A DNA stretch of 38,147 nucleotides from Polyangium sp. 15x6 (GTDB taxonomy: Bacteria > Myxococcota_A > Polyangia > Polyangiales > Polyangiaceae). Positions 22,873 through 31,235 of this stretch are shown here, one piece after another (positions within the stretch are counted from its first letter, which is position 1; every line of letters begins with the position of its first letter). The stretch spans positions 1-38,147 of the forward strand of contig NZ_JASBQE010000109.1 in assembly GCF_029960785.1 (NCBI RefSeq), read 5' to 3'. The position numbers and the translations under genes were made by a program. The notes below the pieces were generated by a model, which worked only from the letters and a program-made list of their open reading frames with translations, did not search any database and was not told the origin of the DNA.

Positions 22873-24501
22873 TCAGGGCATGAGCTGGTCCCAGAAATTG
22901 CAGTGGTCCTTCTTCAGCCCCGCCTGCGTCGACGGCGTGAGATCCAGGACGATATTCTGATCGCTCACCGCGTCGTACTGGGGCCACGCGGCCGCGCCCG
23001 CGCTGTTCGGATCTCCGCTCTTCGCCATGTTGAACCAGTAGCTTTGCATCACGCTCGAGAGCTGCTTCTGCTCGGGAGTGAATGTGAGGCTCTCATCCCC
23101 AAATCCGATGTTCCCGACGTTCTCCCACCCCCCGAAGATGAACGGCAGCTCGGCCGAGTGGGGCGTGCCCAACGCTGCTCCAAGCGGCTCGTGGACGAAG
23201 CGGTAAAGGTAGGTCACGACGCCCGCCTTCGACAGCGCCTGCGCCGTCATGCGCGTGGGGCAAACCATCGTGACGTCTCCGAATACTTCGGCGAACGCAG
23301 CCCCGGGAGAGCCATAGGAAGCGCTCGGGTACATGGCCATGATCTCCGCGGATTTTCCGGGAAAGAAGCTTTCCAAGGTGGCCGCGTACGTCGCGTCGTC
23401 GGGGATCGGCAAACCGCCGCCGCCTTCATTCTTGTTCGTGCCCAGGAGCGTCGGCACCTTCGTGAAGTTTCCGTCCGCGAGCATCTTTTGAGGCGACTCC
23501 GGGATATTGAAGCCATCCGCGAATGGAAACCACCCGGCCGCCACGGCGAACAGGACCTCCTCCGAGGTCTTCCCGCGGAGGCACGAGAGTCTGTCCACCG
23601 CGTTGCTGCAACCGAGCGCATCCGTGAATCCGGCGCCCGTCGCCTCTGCCTGCTGCTTCGTGATGGCCGCCGTCGTGCATGTCCCGCTCTCGAGGATGGC
23701 ACGCTGGAAGAGCCCCTTGCTCTGCGGCGAGAGCAGGTGCAGGCAGGTGCTGATACCGCCGGCGGACTGGCCGAAGATGGTGACATTGTCCGGGTCACCG
23801 CCGAAGGCCTGCACGTTCGCCTTCGCCCACACGAGCGCGGCGTGCTGATCCTCGATTCCATACATCCCGGACGAGGGGTGCGAGGCGTCCTCGGCCGAGA
23901 GATCGGGGAGAGCGAGGAAGCCCAGCGGGCCGAGCCGATAATTGATGGTAATGACGACGGCGCCCGTGGCCTCCGAGAGGGCCTGACCATCGAAATCCCT
24001 GCCGCTGCCGGCTGCGAATGCGCCGCCATGGATCCAGAAGAGCACCGGGGCCTTTTCCGAGGCAGGGTTCGCTGGAGCCCATACGTTGAGCGTGAGACAG
24101 TCCTCGCTGGTCCCCGGCGCGAGTTTGCCTGCCTCACTGGATTGAAGGCACGCCGGACCGTACGCCGTCGCGTCGAGCGGCGCTGACCAGGCGGCGGCGG
24201 GCACGGGGGGCTTCCACCGTAATGCGCCGACAGGCGGCGCGGCGTAAGGGATGCCGAGGAAGACGTTCGTTTGGCCTTTGAATGTACCCGCGACCGGGCC
24301 TTTGTCGGTCGTCACGACCGGTGCCTCGCCGGCGCCCCCGGCGCCCCCGCCGCCGTCGCCAGTGCCGGTGCTCGTCGAGGTCGCGCCCCCGCCGCCATCG
24401 CCAGTGCCGGTGCTCGTCGAGGTCGCGCCCCCGGAGCCACAGGCCGCAGCAAAGGTGAGTGCGAATGCGACCCCAAGCGCAATCGAAGCGGACGGATGCA
24501 T
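22873..24501 (-). CDS. Type-B carboxylesterase lipoprotein
   Basis: 542 residues. The lipoprotein signal ends AAAC (Cys21), followed by a Gly/Ser/Thr linker made of two 14-residue repeats. The carboxylesterase type-B domain shows the oxyanion motif FWIHGGAF, EDCLTLNVW, nucleophile Ser246 in FGQSAGG, Glu359 in NKNEGG and His448 in GTPHSAELPF. It hydrolyses carboxylic esters, probably on the cell surface. GGAGG precedes ATG 24501 by 6 nt. It is the first gene of the esterase operon, directly facing the regulator and its two operators. Confidence 0.92.
   Translation of the reverse strand: MHPSASIALGVAFALTFAAACGSGGATSTSTGTGDGGGGATSTSTGTGDGGGGAGGAGEAPVVTTDKGPVAGTFKGQTNVFLGIPYAAPPVGALRWKPPVPAAAWSAPLDATAYGPACLQSSEAGKLAPGTSEDCLTLNVWAPANPASEKAPVLFWIHGGAFAAGSGRDFDGQALSEATGAVVITINYRLGPLGFLALPDLSAEDASHPSSGMYGIEDQHAALVWAKANVQAFGGDPDNVTIFGQSAGGISTCLHLLSPQSKGLFQRAILESGTCTTAAITKQQAEATGAGFTDALGCSNAVDRLSCLRGKTSEEVLFAVAAGWFPFADGFNIPESPQKMLADGNFTKVPTLLGTNKNEGGGGLPIPDDATYAATLESFFPGKSAEIMAMYPSASYGSPGAAFAEVFGDVTMVCPTRMTAQALSKAGVVTYLYRFVHEPLGAALGTPHSAELPFIFGGWENVGNIGFGDESLTFTPEQKQLSSVMQSYWFNMAKSGDPNSAGAAAWPQYDAVSDQNIVLDLTPSTQAGLKKDHCNFWDQLMP
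24350..24433. repeat. Two tandem 42-bp repeats in the esterase linker
   Basis: Units 24350-24391 and 24392-24433 differ at one base and encode the doubled Gly/Ser/Thr linker of the carboxylesterase. Typical of flexible surface linkers that change length by slippage. Confidence 0.8.
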
Positions 24502-24592
24502 GAATATCCTCCAGGTCGCGTGAAGTGACCTCAGGACGCGACCGAGAGCCGCAGCACCACCCAGGAGCTGCAGGCACCTCTCGACCACGCTG

Positions 24593-24613
24593 GTTGCGTA
24601 CTACATACACAAC
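24593..24613. promoter_or_regulatory. Palindromic operator 1
   Basis: Half-sites GTTGCGTA (24593-24600) and TACACAAC (24606-24613) form an inverted repeat with one mismatch and a 5-bp spacer. It lies in the divergent gap between the carboxylesterase and the Nudix-type regulator, 92 bp from the esterase start. Confidence 0.65.
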
Positions 24614-24624
24614 TAGCACCGGCT

Positions 24625-24647
24625 GGTTGCGTTTGCAAGACACAACC
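24625..24647. promoter_or_regulatory. Palindromic operator 2
   Basis: Half-sites GGTTGCGT (24625-24632) and ACACAACC (24640-24647) form an inverted repeat with one mismatch and a 7-bp spacer. Its centre is 33 bp from that of operator 1, about three helical turns. The shared GTTGYGT half-site indicates one dimeric protein binding both, most simply the adjacent NrtR-like regulator. Confidence 0.65.
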
Positions 24648-24708
24648 AACCAGGGTTAGAGTCCCGGTGTCAGCGCGGCCGTCGTCACGACACCTCGAGC
24701 GCCCCACC

Positions 24709-25437
24709 ATGGATCCTGCCGCCCCGCTCAAGAAGTTCTTCGCCACCATCGATAGGGACGTGATCCCTCACCTCAGCCTGGACTGCGTCGTGTTTGGATT
24801 CGATGGCGAGGCGCTCGAGGTCCTGCTTCTGCGGTGGCGGAACCTGGATCGCTGGTCGCTGCCTGGCGGCTTCGTCCGCTGGGACGAGTCGCTCGATGCG
24901 GCGGCGCAGCGCGTCCTGCGCGAGCGCACGAGCCTGACGCAGAATCTGGAGCAGTTTCACGCGTTCGGCGCGCTGGACCGGGGCGGGAGCGAGGTGCGCC
25001 CCGCGTTCGCTGCGATGGGTGTAGAGGTGCCGGAGGGGCACTGGCTCGCAGGTCGGATCGTGAGCATCGGCTACCTGGCACTGGTGCGGTTCGCCGAGGT
25101 GCGGCTGAACCTCGGCAACGTGGTGGAAGAGTGTCGCTGGTGGGACGTGCGCGCCCGGCCTCCGATGACGCTCGACCACGACGCCATCATCACCCGCGCG
25201 CTCGACACGCTGCGGATCCGTGCGCGCTCCTTTCAGCTCGGCGGCGCCCTGATGCCAGAAAAGTTCACGATGCCCGAGCTGCAGCGCTTATACGAGGCGG
25301 TGCTGGGACACGCGCTCGATCGGCGTAACTTCCGAAAGAAGGTTCTGGAGCTCGGCATCGTGGAGCAGCTCCCGGAGTTCAGGACGGGCCAGCGACACCG
25401 CGCGGCAAATCTCTACCGGGCTCGCCCCGAAGACTGA
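24709..25437 (+). CDS. NrtR-like regulator (Nudix domain + winged helix)
   Basis: 242 residues. The N-terminal Nudix fold (CVVFGFDGEALEVLLLRW, WSLPGGFVRWDESLD) has a degenerate Nudix box: the usual REUXEE reads as RVLRER, losing key metal-binding Glu, so it is likely a ligand sensor and not a hydrolase. The C-terminal part (about 175-240, FTMPELQRLYEAVLGHALDR then NFRKKVLELGIVEQL) is the winged-helix DNA-binding domain of the NrtR/AraR-type family. It is divergent from the esterase operon, with two palindromes between them, so it probably represses or activates that operon in response to a small metabolite. An in-frame GTG at 24667 could add 14 residues. Confidence 0.85.
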   Translation: MDPAAPLKKFFATIDRDVIPHLSLDCVVFGFDGEALEVLLLRWRNLDRWSLPGGFVRWDESLDAAAQRVLRERTSLTQNLEQFHAFGALDRGGSEVRPAFAAMGVEVPEGHWLAGRIVSIGYLALVRFAEVRLNLGNVVEECRWWDVRARPPMTLDHDAIITRALDTLRIRARSFQLGGALMPEKFTMPELQRLYEAVLGHALDRRNFRKKVLELGIVEQLPEFRTGQRHRAANLYRARPED

Positions 25438-25530
25438 GCGCCTTGGAGCGCGTCCCCCGGCAGCTTCAGCAGTGCTGCGGCTGTAAACGGGAGCAGCCAA
25501 GGGGCGTGCGATGGGCGACCACGTGACACA

Positions 25531-26393
25531 TCATGCTGCCCAGAGGATCGCCAGATCCAACCGCCCCAACTCCCCCAGTCCAAGCTCCGCCGCCGTCCTC
25601 GCCGCCCGCCTGTACCGATTAATCATCACACTCGACCTGTGCCCCGTCCTATCCTGCACCCACGCCTCGCTCTTCCCGTTCGCCGAGCGCGATCGTGATG
25701 AACGTCGCCCGCGTGTCATGCAGCCGGATCGGCTGCCGCGCCTTGCTCTTCTCGAACAGCACCGGCCGCGTGATCCCCGCCGCGCGCAGGTGCTCCCGAT
25801 ACCGCTCCGCCGCGTGGTTCTCCCCGATCTCCTCCCCGCACTCATCAACAAACACGAGCGCATCATCCCCCACGTCCGCCCCCTCCCGCGCCCGCACCTC
25901 TCGCCAGGCCCGCAGCGCCGCTGCCACTCCGGCCGATAGCGCCCACGCGCGCGGGTCATCCGTCTTGTTCTCATCGAGCGTCACCGCCCCGCGCTCGAGA
26001 TCGAAGTCCCTCCACGTCAGCCGCGCGACCTCGCTCCGGCGCAGCCCCTCGCGATGGAGGAACCCATAGAAGACGCGCCACGCGAGCGGCACCTCGACCG
26101 ACGCGAGCAGCCGCGCGTCCTCGTCCGGGTATATCCACCCCTTCGCCTTGCCGGCCCCCACCTTGGGCAGGAAGCCGCGGGGCAGGGGGCTCGCGGCGAT
26201 GAGGCGGAGCGGGAAGACGGCCATCGCGCAGAGGCGGTGGAGGATCTGCGCGACATGCCGCCGCGTCGCGGAGGCGCGCTCGGGCGGGATGCCGCGCATG
26301 ACGAGCTCCGCATGGTCGAGCGTGAATCTGTCGATCGGCACGTCCCCGGCGACGGGATACACGTATCGCTCGAGCCGGCTCCTCATCATCGGC
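25531..26393 (-). pseudogene. Tyrosine integrase, truncated and frameshifted
   Basis: Reading from 26393, the core-binding region (RLERYVYPVAGDVPIDRFTL) and catalytic domain are visible: Arg in REGLRRSEVARL, Lys in DENKTDDPR, and His/Arg in RLHDTRATF. An extra base near 25686 shifts the frame after ITIAL. The other frame continues SEAWVQDRTGHRSSVMINRY, with the second His and the nucleophile Tyr, ending LAILWAA. The N-terminal arm is missing; at 26385-26393 the gene meets a truncated transporter head to head. It is inactive as it stands. Confidence 0.8.
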
Positions 26394-27338
26394 AACGGCT
26401 TCTTCAAGCCGAACATCTCGACCCAGGTCGGCAACCTCTATCCGCCCAGCGACAAGCGCCGCGACGGCGCGTACACGATCTTCTACATGGGCATCAACCT
26501 GGGTGCGTTCCTGACGAACCTCGTCTGCGGCACCCTCGCCCAGAACAACGGCTGGCGGTACGGCTTCCTCGCGGCGGGCATCGGCATGGTGCTCGGCCTC
26601 TTGATCCAGTTCTTCTTCGGGCCGAGCACGCTCGCGCCGGACACGCTCAAGAAGCGCGAGGACAACAAGGGGGAACCCCAGGCCGTGGTGAAGGAGGAGA
26701 ACGAGGGGCAGCGCATGGGCGCGCTCGTCATCCTCTGCGCGCTGAACATCATCTTCTGGGCCGTCTACGAGCAGCAGGGCAACACGATGCAGACGTGGGC
26801 CGACGAGAAGACCGTCTGGCCCGTCATCTTCGGCTTCCAGATCCCCTCGACCTGGTTCCAGTCGTTCAACCCGTTCTTCATCTTCCTCTTCGCGCCGATC
26901 CTGGACCGCATCTGGGCGGCGCAGGCGAAGAGCGGCAAGGAGATGTCGAGCGTCACGAAGATGGCCGTCGGCTGCATCATCCTCGGCCTCTCGTTCATCG
27001 TGATGGTCGGGGGCGCGCAGATGATCGGCGGGGGCAAGGGCAGCGTGATGTGGCCGCTCGTCTGCACGGCGCTGCTCACGATTGGCGAGCTTTACCTCTC
27101 GCCGATCGGCCTGTCGCTCGTGACGAAGGTTTCGCCGGTGCGGTTCGTGTCGATGATGATGGGCATGTGGTTCATGTCGAGCTTCTTCGGCAACATCCTG
27201 AGCGGCTACATCGGCATTCTCTACACGAAGTGGTCGCCGACGAACTTCTTCCTCCTGCTCATGGGCCTCGGCGTCGCCGCCGGCCTCGCGATCGCAGCGT
27301 TCAACAAGCCGCTGCGCAAGGCGATGGGGAATCACTGA
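26385..27338 (+). pseudogene. POT/PTR peptide transporter, N-terminally truncated
   Basis: About 317 residues of a proton-dependent oligopeptide transporter: GNGFFKPNISTQVGNLYPP (the FxxPN segment of the family), YTIFYMGINLGAF, then ALNIIFWAVYEQQGNTM and several further helices to LRKAMGNH. The first four or so helices, about 130 residues, are missing, cut at the junction with the integrase fragment. No start codon with a signal fits, so this is a remnant. The C-terminal part is undamaged, suggesting recent truncation. Confidence 0.85.
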
Positions 27339-27368
27339 CACGCACGTAGCGTCGTCCGGCCCCGCGCG

Positions 27369-27430
27369 CGCCACGCCGCGGCGTTGTCGGACGGCACAAC
27401 GCCACGCCGCGGCGTTGTCGGGCGGCGCAA
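27369..27430. repeat. Two tandem 31-bp repeats with a 12-bp palindrome
   Basis: Units 27369-27399 and 27400-27430 differ at two bases; each contains the perfect palindrome ACGCCGCGGCGT. They lie just after the transporter remnant. The rest of 27339-27594 shows no gene. They could act as a transcription end or a protein site. Confidence 0.6.
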
Positions 27431-27594
27431 CGCCCGCCCGCCCCGTCCCCCGCATCCCGCAAGGCAAGACATCCGCGTCGCGCGCTCGCGCGAGGGCGCG
27501 GCGCGGCGTGGGGGAGTCGGGCGACGGTTCGGGTCACCCTTGTCCAGGATGGTGAGGGGAGGGGCGCGCGTTGCCCGGGCGGGCGACGCTCGGC

Positions 27595-28365
27595 TCAACC
27601 TTCCTTGGAAGGTTCAACGGTCGGCGCCGGCGTGATCGTGCCGGGCGAGGGCGCGGGGTATCGCTTCGCGAGCGCGTGGAGGGATTCGAGGAGGGGCTGG
27701 GTCCGCGGGAGGTCATCGGGCGCGCCGTGCGCGTGTATCCACGCGATGGAGTCCACCACCTCACTGAAGGCCGCAGCGCAAGCAGCGACCGCGGCGCGAC
27801 GGCGTTCGCTCGGCCGGCGGCCCGTGCCTTCGCCGTGGCCGATGGCGTCGGCGAGGGCGTCGGTCGATTGTTGAATTTCGGCGATGACGGTTTCGAGGTC
27901 GAGGAGGGTGATGTCGGCGGTGTGCTGGGGCTGCTTGGTGAGCTCGAGCTGGGCGCGGCCGAAATCGACTTCCTGCTGATAGCGGAGATTCGTCTGGCTG
28001 GTGCCAGCGCCGCGCAGGAAAGCCTTTTGCAATCGAGCGGCAGCCGCGCGTTTGTCAGGGTTCGGGTCGTGCGTCGCGGCGAGGAGGAGGGCGCCGAGGC
28101 GCTTTTGCGTCGTATCCCATGCGATATCCGCGTCCTTGGCGGCATCCGCGCCGCCGCGCGCCGCGCCAAGGGCCGCGAGGGCCCAGGTGAGGCGGAGTTT
28201 CCAGGTGATTTGCACGGGTGCGTCGGAGAGGGATTTGGCCGACGATGAGGAGCCTGCCGCCTGATAGGATGTCGTGTCGATGAGCGCCCAGGGGCCGTCG
28301 GAGAGGGCCTGGACGAAGGCTTGAAAGCCCTCCTCGGGGACGTGGGCAAAGCTGGGTGCTGACAT
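27595..28365 (-). CDS. Helical hypothetical protein
   Basis: 256 residues, mostly helical, no signal peptide or membrane segment (for example ITWKLRLTWALAALGAARGG, TLLDLETVIAEIQQSTDALA). The C-terminus is Pro/Thr-rich. AAGGAGGAATCC before ATG 28365 is a strong ribosome-binding site. I recognise no family. It lies 122 bp from the left end of the short IS91-like derivative. The last codons form a hairpin (AACCTTCC / GGAAGGTT, 27597-27614). Confidence 0.65.
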   Translation of the reverse strand: MSAPSFAHVPEEGFQAFVQALSDGPWALIDTTSYQAAGSSSSAKSLSDAPVQITWKLRLTWALAALGAARGGADAAKDADIAWDTTQKRLGALLLAATHDPNPDKRAAAARLQKAFLRGAGTSQTNLRYQQEVDFGRAQLELTKQPQHTADITLLDLETVIAEIQQSTDALADAIGHGEGTGRRPSERRRAAVAACAAAFSEVVDSIAWIHAHGAPDDLPRTQPLLESLHALAKRYPAPSPGTITPAPTVEPSKEG

Positions 28366-28446
28366 TGGATTCCTCCTTGGGCAGGGACCGTACGTGAGGG
28401 GGGAGGGGGATGTAAAGGTTCACGTGTGGGGAGGGAGGAGGAAAGA

Positions 28447-28487
28447 GGCGGGGGCGGAGGCGGAAGCGGGAGCGGGAGCGGAAGCGG
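28447..28487. repeat. Short (GCGGRR)n tract
   Basis: A run of GCGGGAGCGGGAGCGGAAGC-type hexamers ends exactly at the left end of the short IS91-like derivative. A similar run (30021-30041) ends exactly where duplicated copy 2b begins. Confidence 0.6.
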
Positions 28488-28940
28488 CAACAGGGATCTG
28501 TTTATGTACCGTTCTTGAGGAAGGCAGGGGCAGGTCGAGCGTCAGGTGGGCGGTGGACCTTGCCAGGTGTGGCGACCGCCATGGCGGAGGGTGGCGGCCG
28601 CCAGGTGAAGATCGGTGAAGTGCTCGGTAATCGGCGTCCCTTTCGTTTGGCATGGCGCGCGCGATGGCGACGCGCATACGCTCGTGCTGGATGGGGTGTA
28701 CGTGCGGCAGGCGGGTATGGATGGAGAATGCTTGTCGTTTCTGCGGCTGACAGCGCCGACCGGCGCCGATGCGTACGTGTGCCCGCAGTGCAAGAGAATT
28801 TCGAGGACGAGCTCGACGTTCCGCGCGAGGCCCACGTGTGGTGGCGTCATGCCGTAGTCGGGGATACGGCCGCGGCGGGGGGCGGCGGGGCGACGGTTCC
28901 TGCTCGAGGGTGAAATTGGCTGGTTATTTGCCCTAAGCGC
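28488..28940 (+). mobile_element. Non-autonomous IS91-like derivative (copy B)
   Basis: 453 bp that share both ends with copy A. Segments correspond to A 19161-19344, A about 19919-20009 and A about 20774-20949, joined at short identities (GCGC, GCCG). The central coding region is gone; only 30 codons around HTLVLDGVY remain. It has no transposase function but retains both putative ends. Confidence 0.8.
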
Positions 28941-28996
28941 CCGCTAACCTTGGGCGCTGTCGGTCCGTTCAGCGCCGCAACCTGCGAGTGATAACA

Positions 28997-29968
28997 ATGT
29001 CTGGAGCTTCCCTCCTCGTCGATGGCTTGAGAATGGAGCGCATCCCCACGCGGGCGGTGCGCCTTGCGGGCGCTCCCGTCGCCGAGACGCGGATCCGCGA
29101 GGTCGCGTTCGTGGGCACCGATCTGTGGGCTCAGATCGACGGCGCCGTCTACCGTCTCCGCGGAGAAGACTGCCGTCTCCAGATATCGCTGCCGCCGGGG
29201 ATTCGCATGAATCGCGCGGTGGAGCGCTGGGTCGAGTTCCGCCAAGCACGCGGAATGGGGGCGATCGACGACTCGGTGCCGAGCGACGTTCGCGTCGCGG
29301 GCGTATGGGTGTACGACGCTGCGCAAGAACGCTGGCACTCGGGCCCCTGGCCCGCGGCCATGCGCTGCTACGTCATCGACAGCGACAGGTCCCGCGAGCC
29401 CGAAGACTGCGTCATCGACAACCCGGTCGATGGGGTCTCCTTCGACGCGTCGAGCTGGGGAGATCGTCACTTCATCCATGCCTGCGCGCCGGACGGGCAA
29501 CGGATCGCGCTCGACGATTGGGTCCTCGACCTGGCGACGGGCTGGGTCAGCAGCTTCGGGCGGTTCGACGAAGCGTCGATACCCGAGGATCTCCCGATCA
29601 TCGAGGCCCGCGGGATCGCCCTCGACTCCGCCGACTTCGGCGAAGCCGTCGCGCGCGACGACGAGGGCAAGGTCTGGTGGGTCCGCAACATCGCCGAATT
29701 TGGGCTAGACCACTTGTGGGAACGGGGGATCCGCGGAGCCCTGGGGCGCGGCTCGGACGTGATCGCGTGGGTGGATCGCAGGTGCGAAGCCGCGGCGTTC
29801 TCTCCCGACGCCAAGCGCGTGGCGTTCATGAGCGGTGAGCGGGTCTGGATTGTCGACGCCGCGAACCCCACGGGCCCGTCGACGTTCGCGTACACGGTCG
29901 ACACCGGCGTGATGGTCGACGATCGCGTGGCGGTCGATCCTCGCGACGACGACGACGCGCCCTTCTGA
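28997..29968 (+). CDS. Hypothetical protein, possible beta-propeller
   Basis: 323 residues. Repeated short strands with Trp/Asp turns (VAFVGTDLWAQIDGAVYRL, VAGVWVYDAAQERWHSGPW, AAFSPDAKRVAFMSGERVWI) suggest a beta-propeller or WD-like fold. No signal peptide. The C-terminus is Asp-rich. An alternative GTG start lies 9 bp upstream. No strong ribosome-binding site. It begins 56 bp after the short IS91-like derivative, whose end may supply its promoter. Confidence 0.6.
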   Translation: MSGASLLVDGLRMERIPTRAVRLAGAPVAETRIREVAFVGTDLWAQIDGAVYRLRGEDCRLQISLPPGIRMNRAVERWVEFRQARGMGAIDDSVPSDVRVAGVWVYDAAQERWHSGPWPAAMRCYVIDSDRSREPEDCVIDNPVDGVSFDASSWGDRHFIHACAPDGQRIALDDWVLDLATGWVSSFGRFDEASIPEDLPIIEARGIALDSADFGEAVARDDEGKVWWVRNIAEFGLDHLWERGIRGALGRGSDVIAWVDRRCEAAAFSPDAKRVAFMSGERVWIVDAANPTGPSTFAYTVDTGVMVDDRVAVDPRDDDDAPF

Positions 29969-30041
29969 GGCTCCGCGTCAAGCGTCGCCCCTGGCTGCCC
30001 GAGCGGAGGAGCTCGCGCGGGGAGCGGGAGCGGGAGCGGAA

Positions 30042-30385
30042 TCGGGAGCCGAGGAGGGGGCGGAGGGCGGGCGGGCAGGCACCTCGGCAGGGGAGAGGCA
30101 CGTCGGCGCGTGGGCGGGTGGGCGCCTGGGGAGCCGATGGGGGCTTCGGAGGGTGGGTGGGTGATTGCCTCGGCAGGGGAGAGGGCGTCGGAGCGCGGGC
30201 AGTTGGTTCACTCGGCTGGCGAGGGGTTCATCAGCGCGCGAGTGGATGAGCGTCTGGGCGGCTGTGCGAGCCATTGGAGCGTCAACTGCGCGAGATGATT
30301 CTCATCCTGCACGCGTGGGGACCAAGAATCGCAGGTGGAGCGTGCGAGTTGCGGGCTGGCGACCGGAAAGCCTCAATGACCGGAA
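30042..30385. repeat. Segmental duplication, copy 2b (of 10415-10755)
   Basis: The sequence resumes the parent block within 4 bp (TCGG) of where copy 2a stops and follows it for about 340 bp, with increasing differences toward its end. No gene is seen in 29969-30523. Confidence 0.85.
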
Positions 30386-30523
30386 CTGGGAGGCAGGGCC
30401 GCGAGGCTTGCGGGGCGCGAGAGGCGAGCCCCAACGGGGCGTCGAGGCGACCGCGGGAGCGTAGGCGGCAAGCGGCGGGCGGATTCATGCTCACACTTGA
30501 CACAGCATCCGGCCGTGTGCCGT

Positions 30524-31132
30524 ATGGACAGCAACATGTCGATGCGCAAGATTCGATACGGTCTGACCGGGGGGGTGTGGCTGCTGGTCGCTCTCTCCGC
30601 CGCGCTGAACATCTCCTGCGGGAACTCCAACCCCGAGGTCCTGCGGGACACGACAGGCGCGACGTTCTCGTTGACGTGCACTGACGACGAGGGCTGCGCG
30701 ATAAAGCCCCTCGATGCGCCGCCGCCGGTGCCGTGCGACAGCGGCAGCGGCAGCCCCGGCAGGGTTTTTTATTCGCATTCCTGGGATAGGTTCATCGAGA
30801 TCTGCTCGGCCGTCGGGTTGGACAGCGGCGGGTGGTTCACGGATGCGTCGATGTGCAGGTTCGTCGCGTGCGACGCGGACGACGAGTGCCCGCAATTTTC
30901 GAACGTCGAGTACGCGTGCTCCGCCGGCCTGTGCCAGAACGTCGAGCGGAAGGGAGAGATCAGCGATCCTGGGGACGTGGTCACGCTCTGCATGGCCAAC
31001 GAGCCGCGCCCCTCGGATTGCCGAGCGCAGACCGACGATCCCGAGGTAAGGGCGCATTTCGAGCGCGCGCACGCGAGCTGCGATAGCGCGACCGGCGTCT
31101 GCAAGGTCCCTGCGGATTGCCGGCAGCCCTGA
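30524..31132 (+). CDS. Cys-rich lipoprotein
   Basis: About 202 residues. The signal helix GGVWLLVALSAALNISC gives a lipobox-like end (Cys about 32). The mature part has many Cys in short pairs (CTDDEGC, CRFVACDADDEC, CSAGLC, CDSATGVC). Several close ATGs (30524, 30536, 30542) could be the start; no clear ribosome-binding sequence decides. Surface protein of unknown role, type common in Polyangiales. Confidence 0.65.
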   Translation: MDSNMSMRKIRYGLTGGVWLLVALSAALNISCGNSNPEVLRDTTGATFSLTCTDDEGCAIKPLDAPPPVPCDSGSGSPGRVFYSHSWDRFIEICSAVGLDSGGWFTDASMCRFVACDADDECPQFSNVEYACSAGLCQNVERKGEISDPGDVVTLCMANEPRPSDCRAQTDDPEVRAHFERAHASCDSATGVCKVPADCRQP

Positions 31133-31154
31133 GAGGGTGTTCCGGTGCGTAGCG

Positions 31155-31171
31155 CCGGGGTTTCACCCCGG
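31155..31171. terminator. Hairpin between convergent genes
   Basis: CCGGGGT / ACCCCGG, 7-bp perfect stem with a 3-nt loop, 22 bp after the lipoprotein stop and upstream of the convergent VOC gene stop. No T tract. Just beyond it (31176-31228) is a short fragment related to the repeat at 10593-10660. Confidence 0.45.
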
Positions 31172-31235
31172 ATCCGACGAGGGGCTCGTCGGCGCGCGAG
31201 CCATTGGAGCGTCAACGGCGCGAGATCCGCGCGGC

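Noticed and set aside
25438-25530. tRNA gene or attachment site next to the integrase end
   Set aside because: No cloverleaf could be drawn by eye, and no direct repeat matching another border was found.
20945-26393. The two integrase pieces as one gene interrupted by the IS element and cargo
   Set aside because: Both are on the minus strand, but the N-terminal piece lies downstream of the C-terminal one, so a simple insertion cannot produce this order. They may come from one or two elements.
27364-27432. CRISPR-like array
   Set aside because: Two adjacent repeats without spacers and no cas genes; a plain tandem duplication.
27595-28365. Paralogy between this helical protein and the one at 9571-10272
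   Set aside because: Similar length and helical composition only; no aligned motif could be found by eye.
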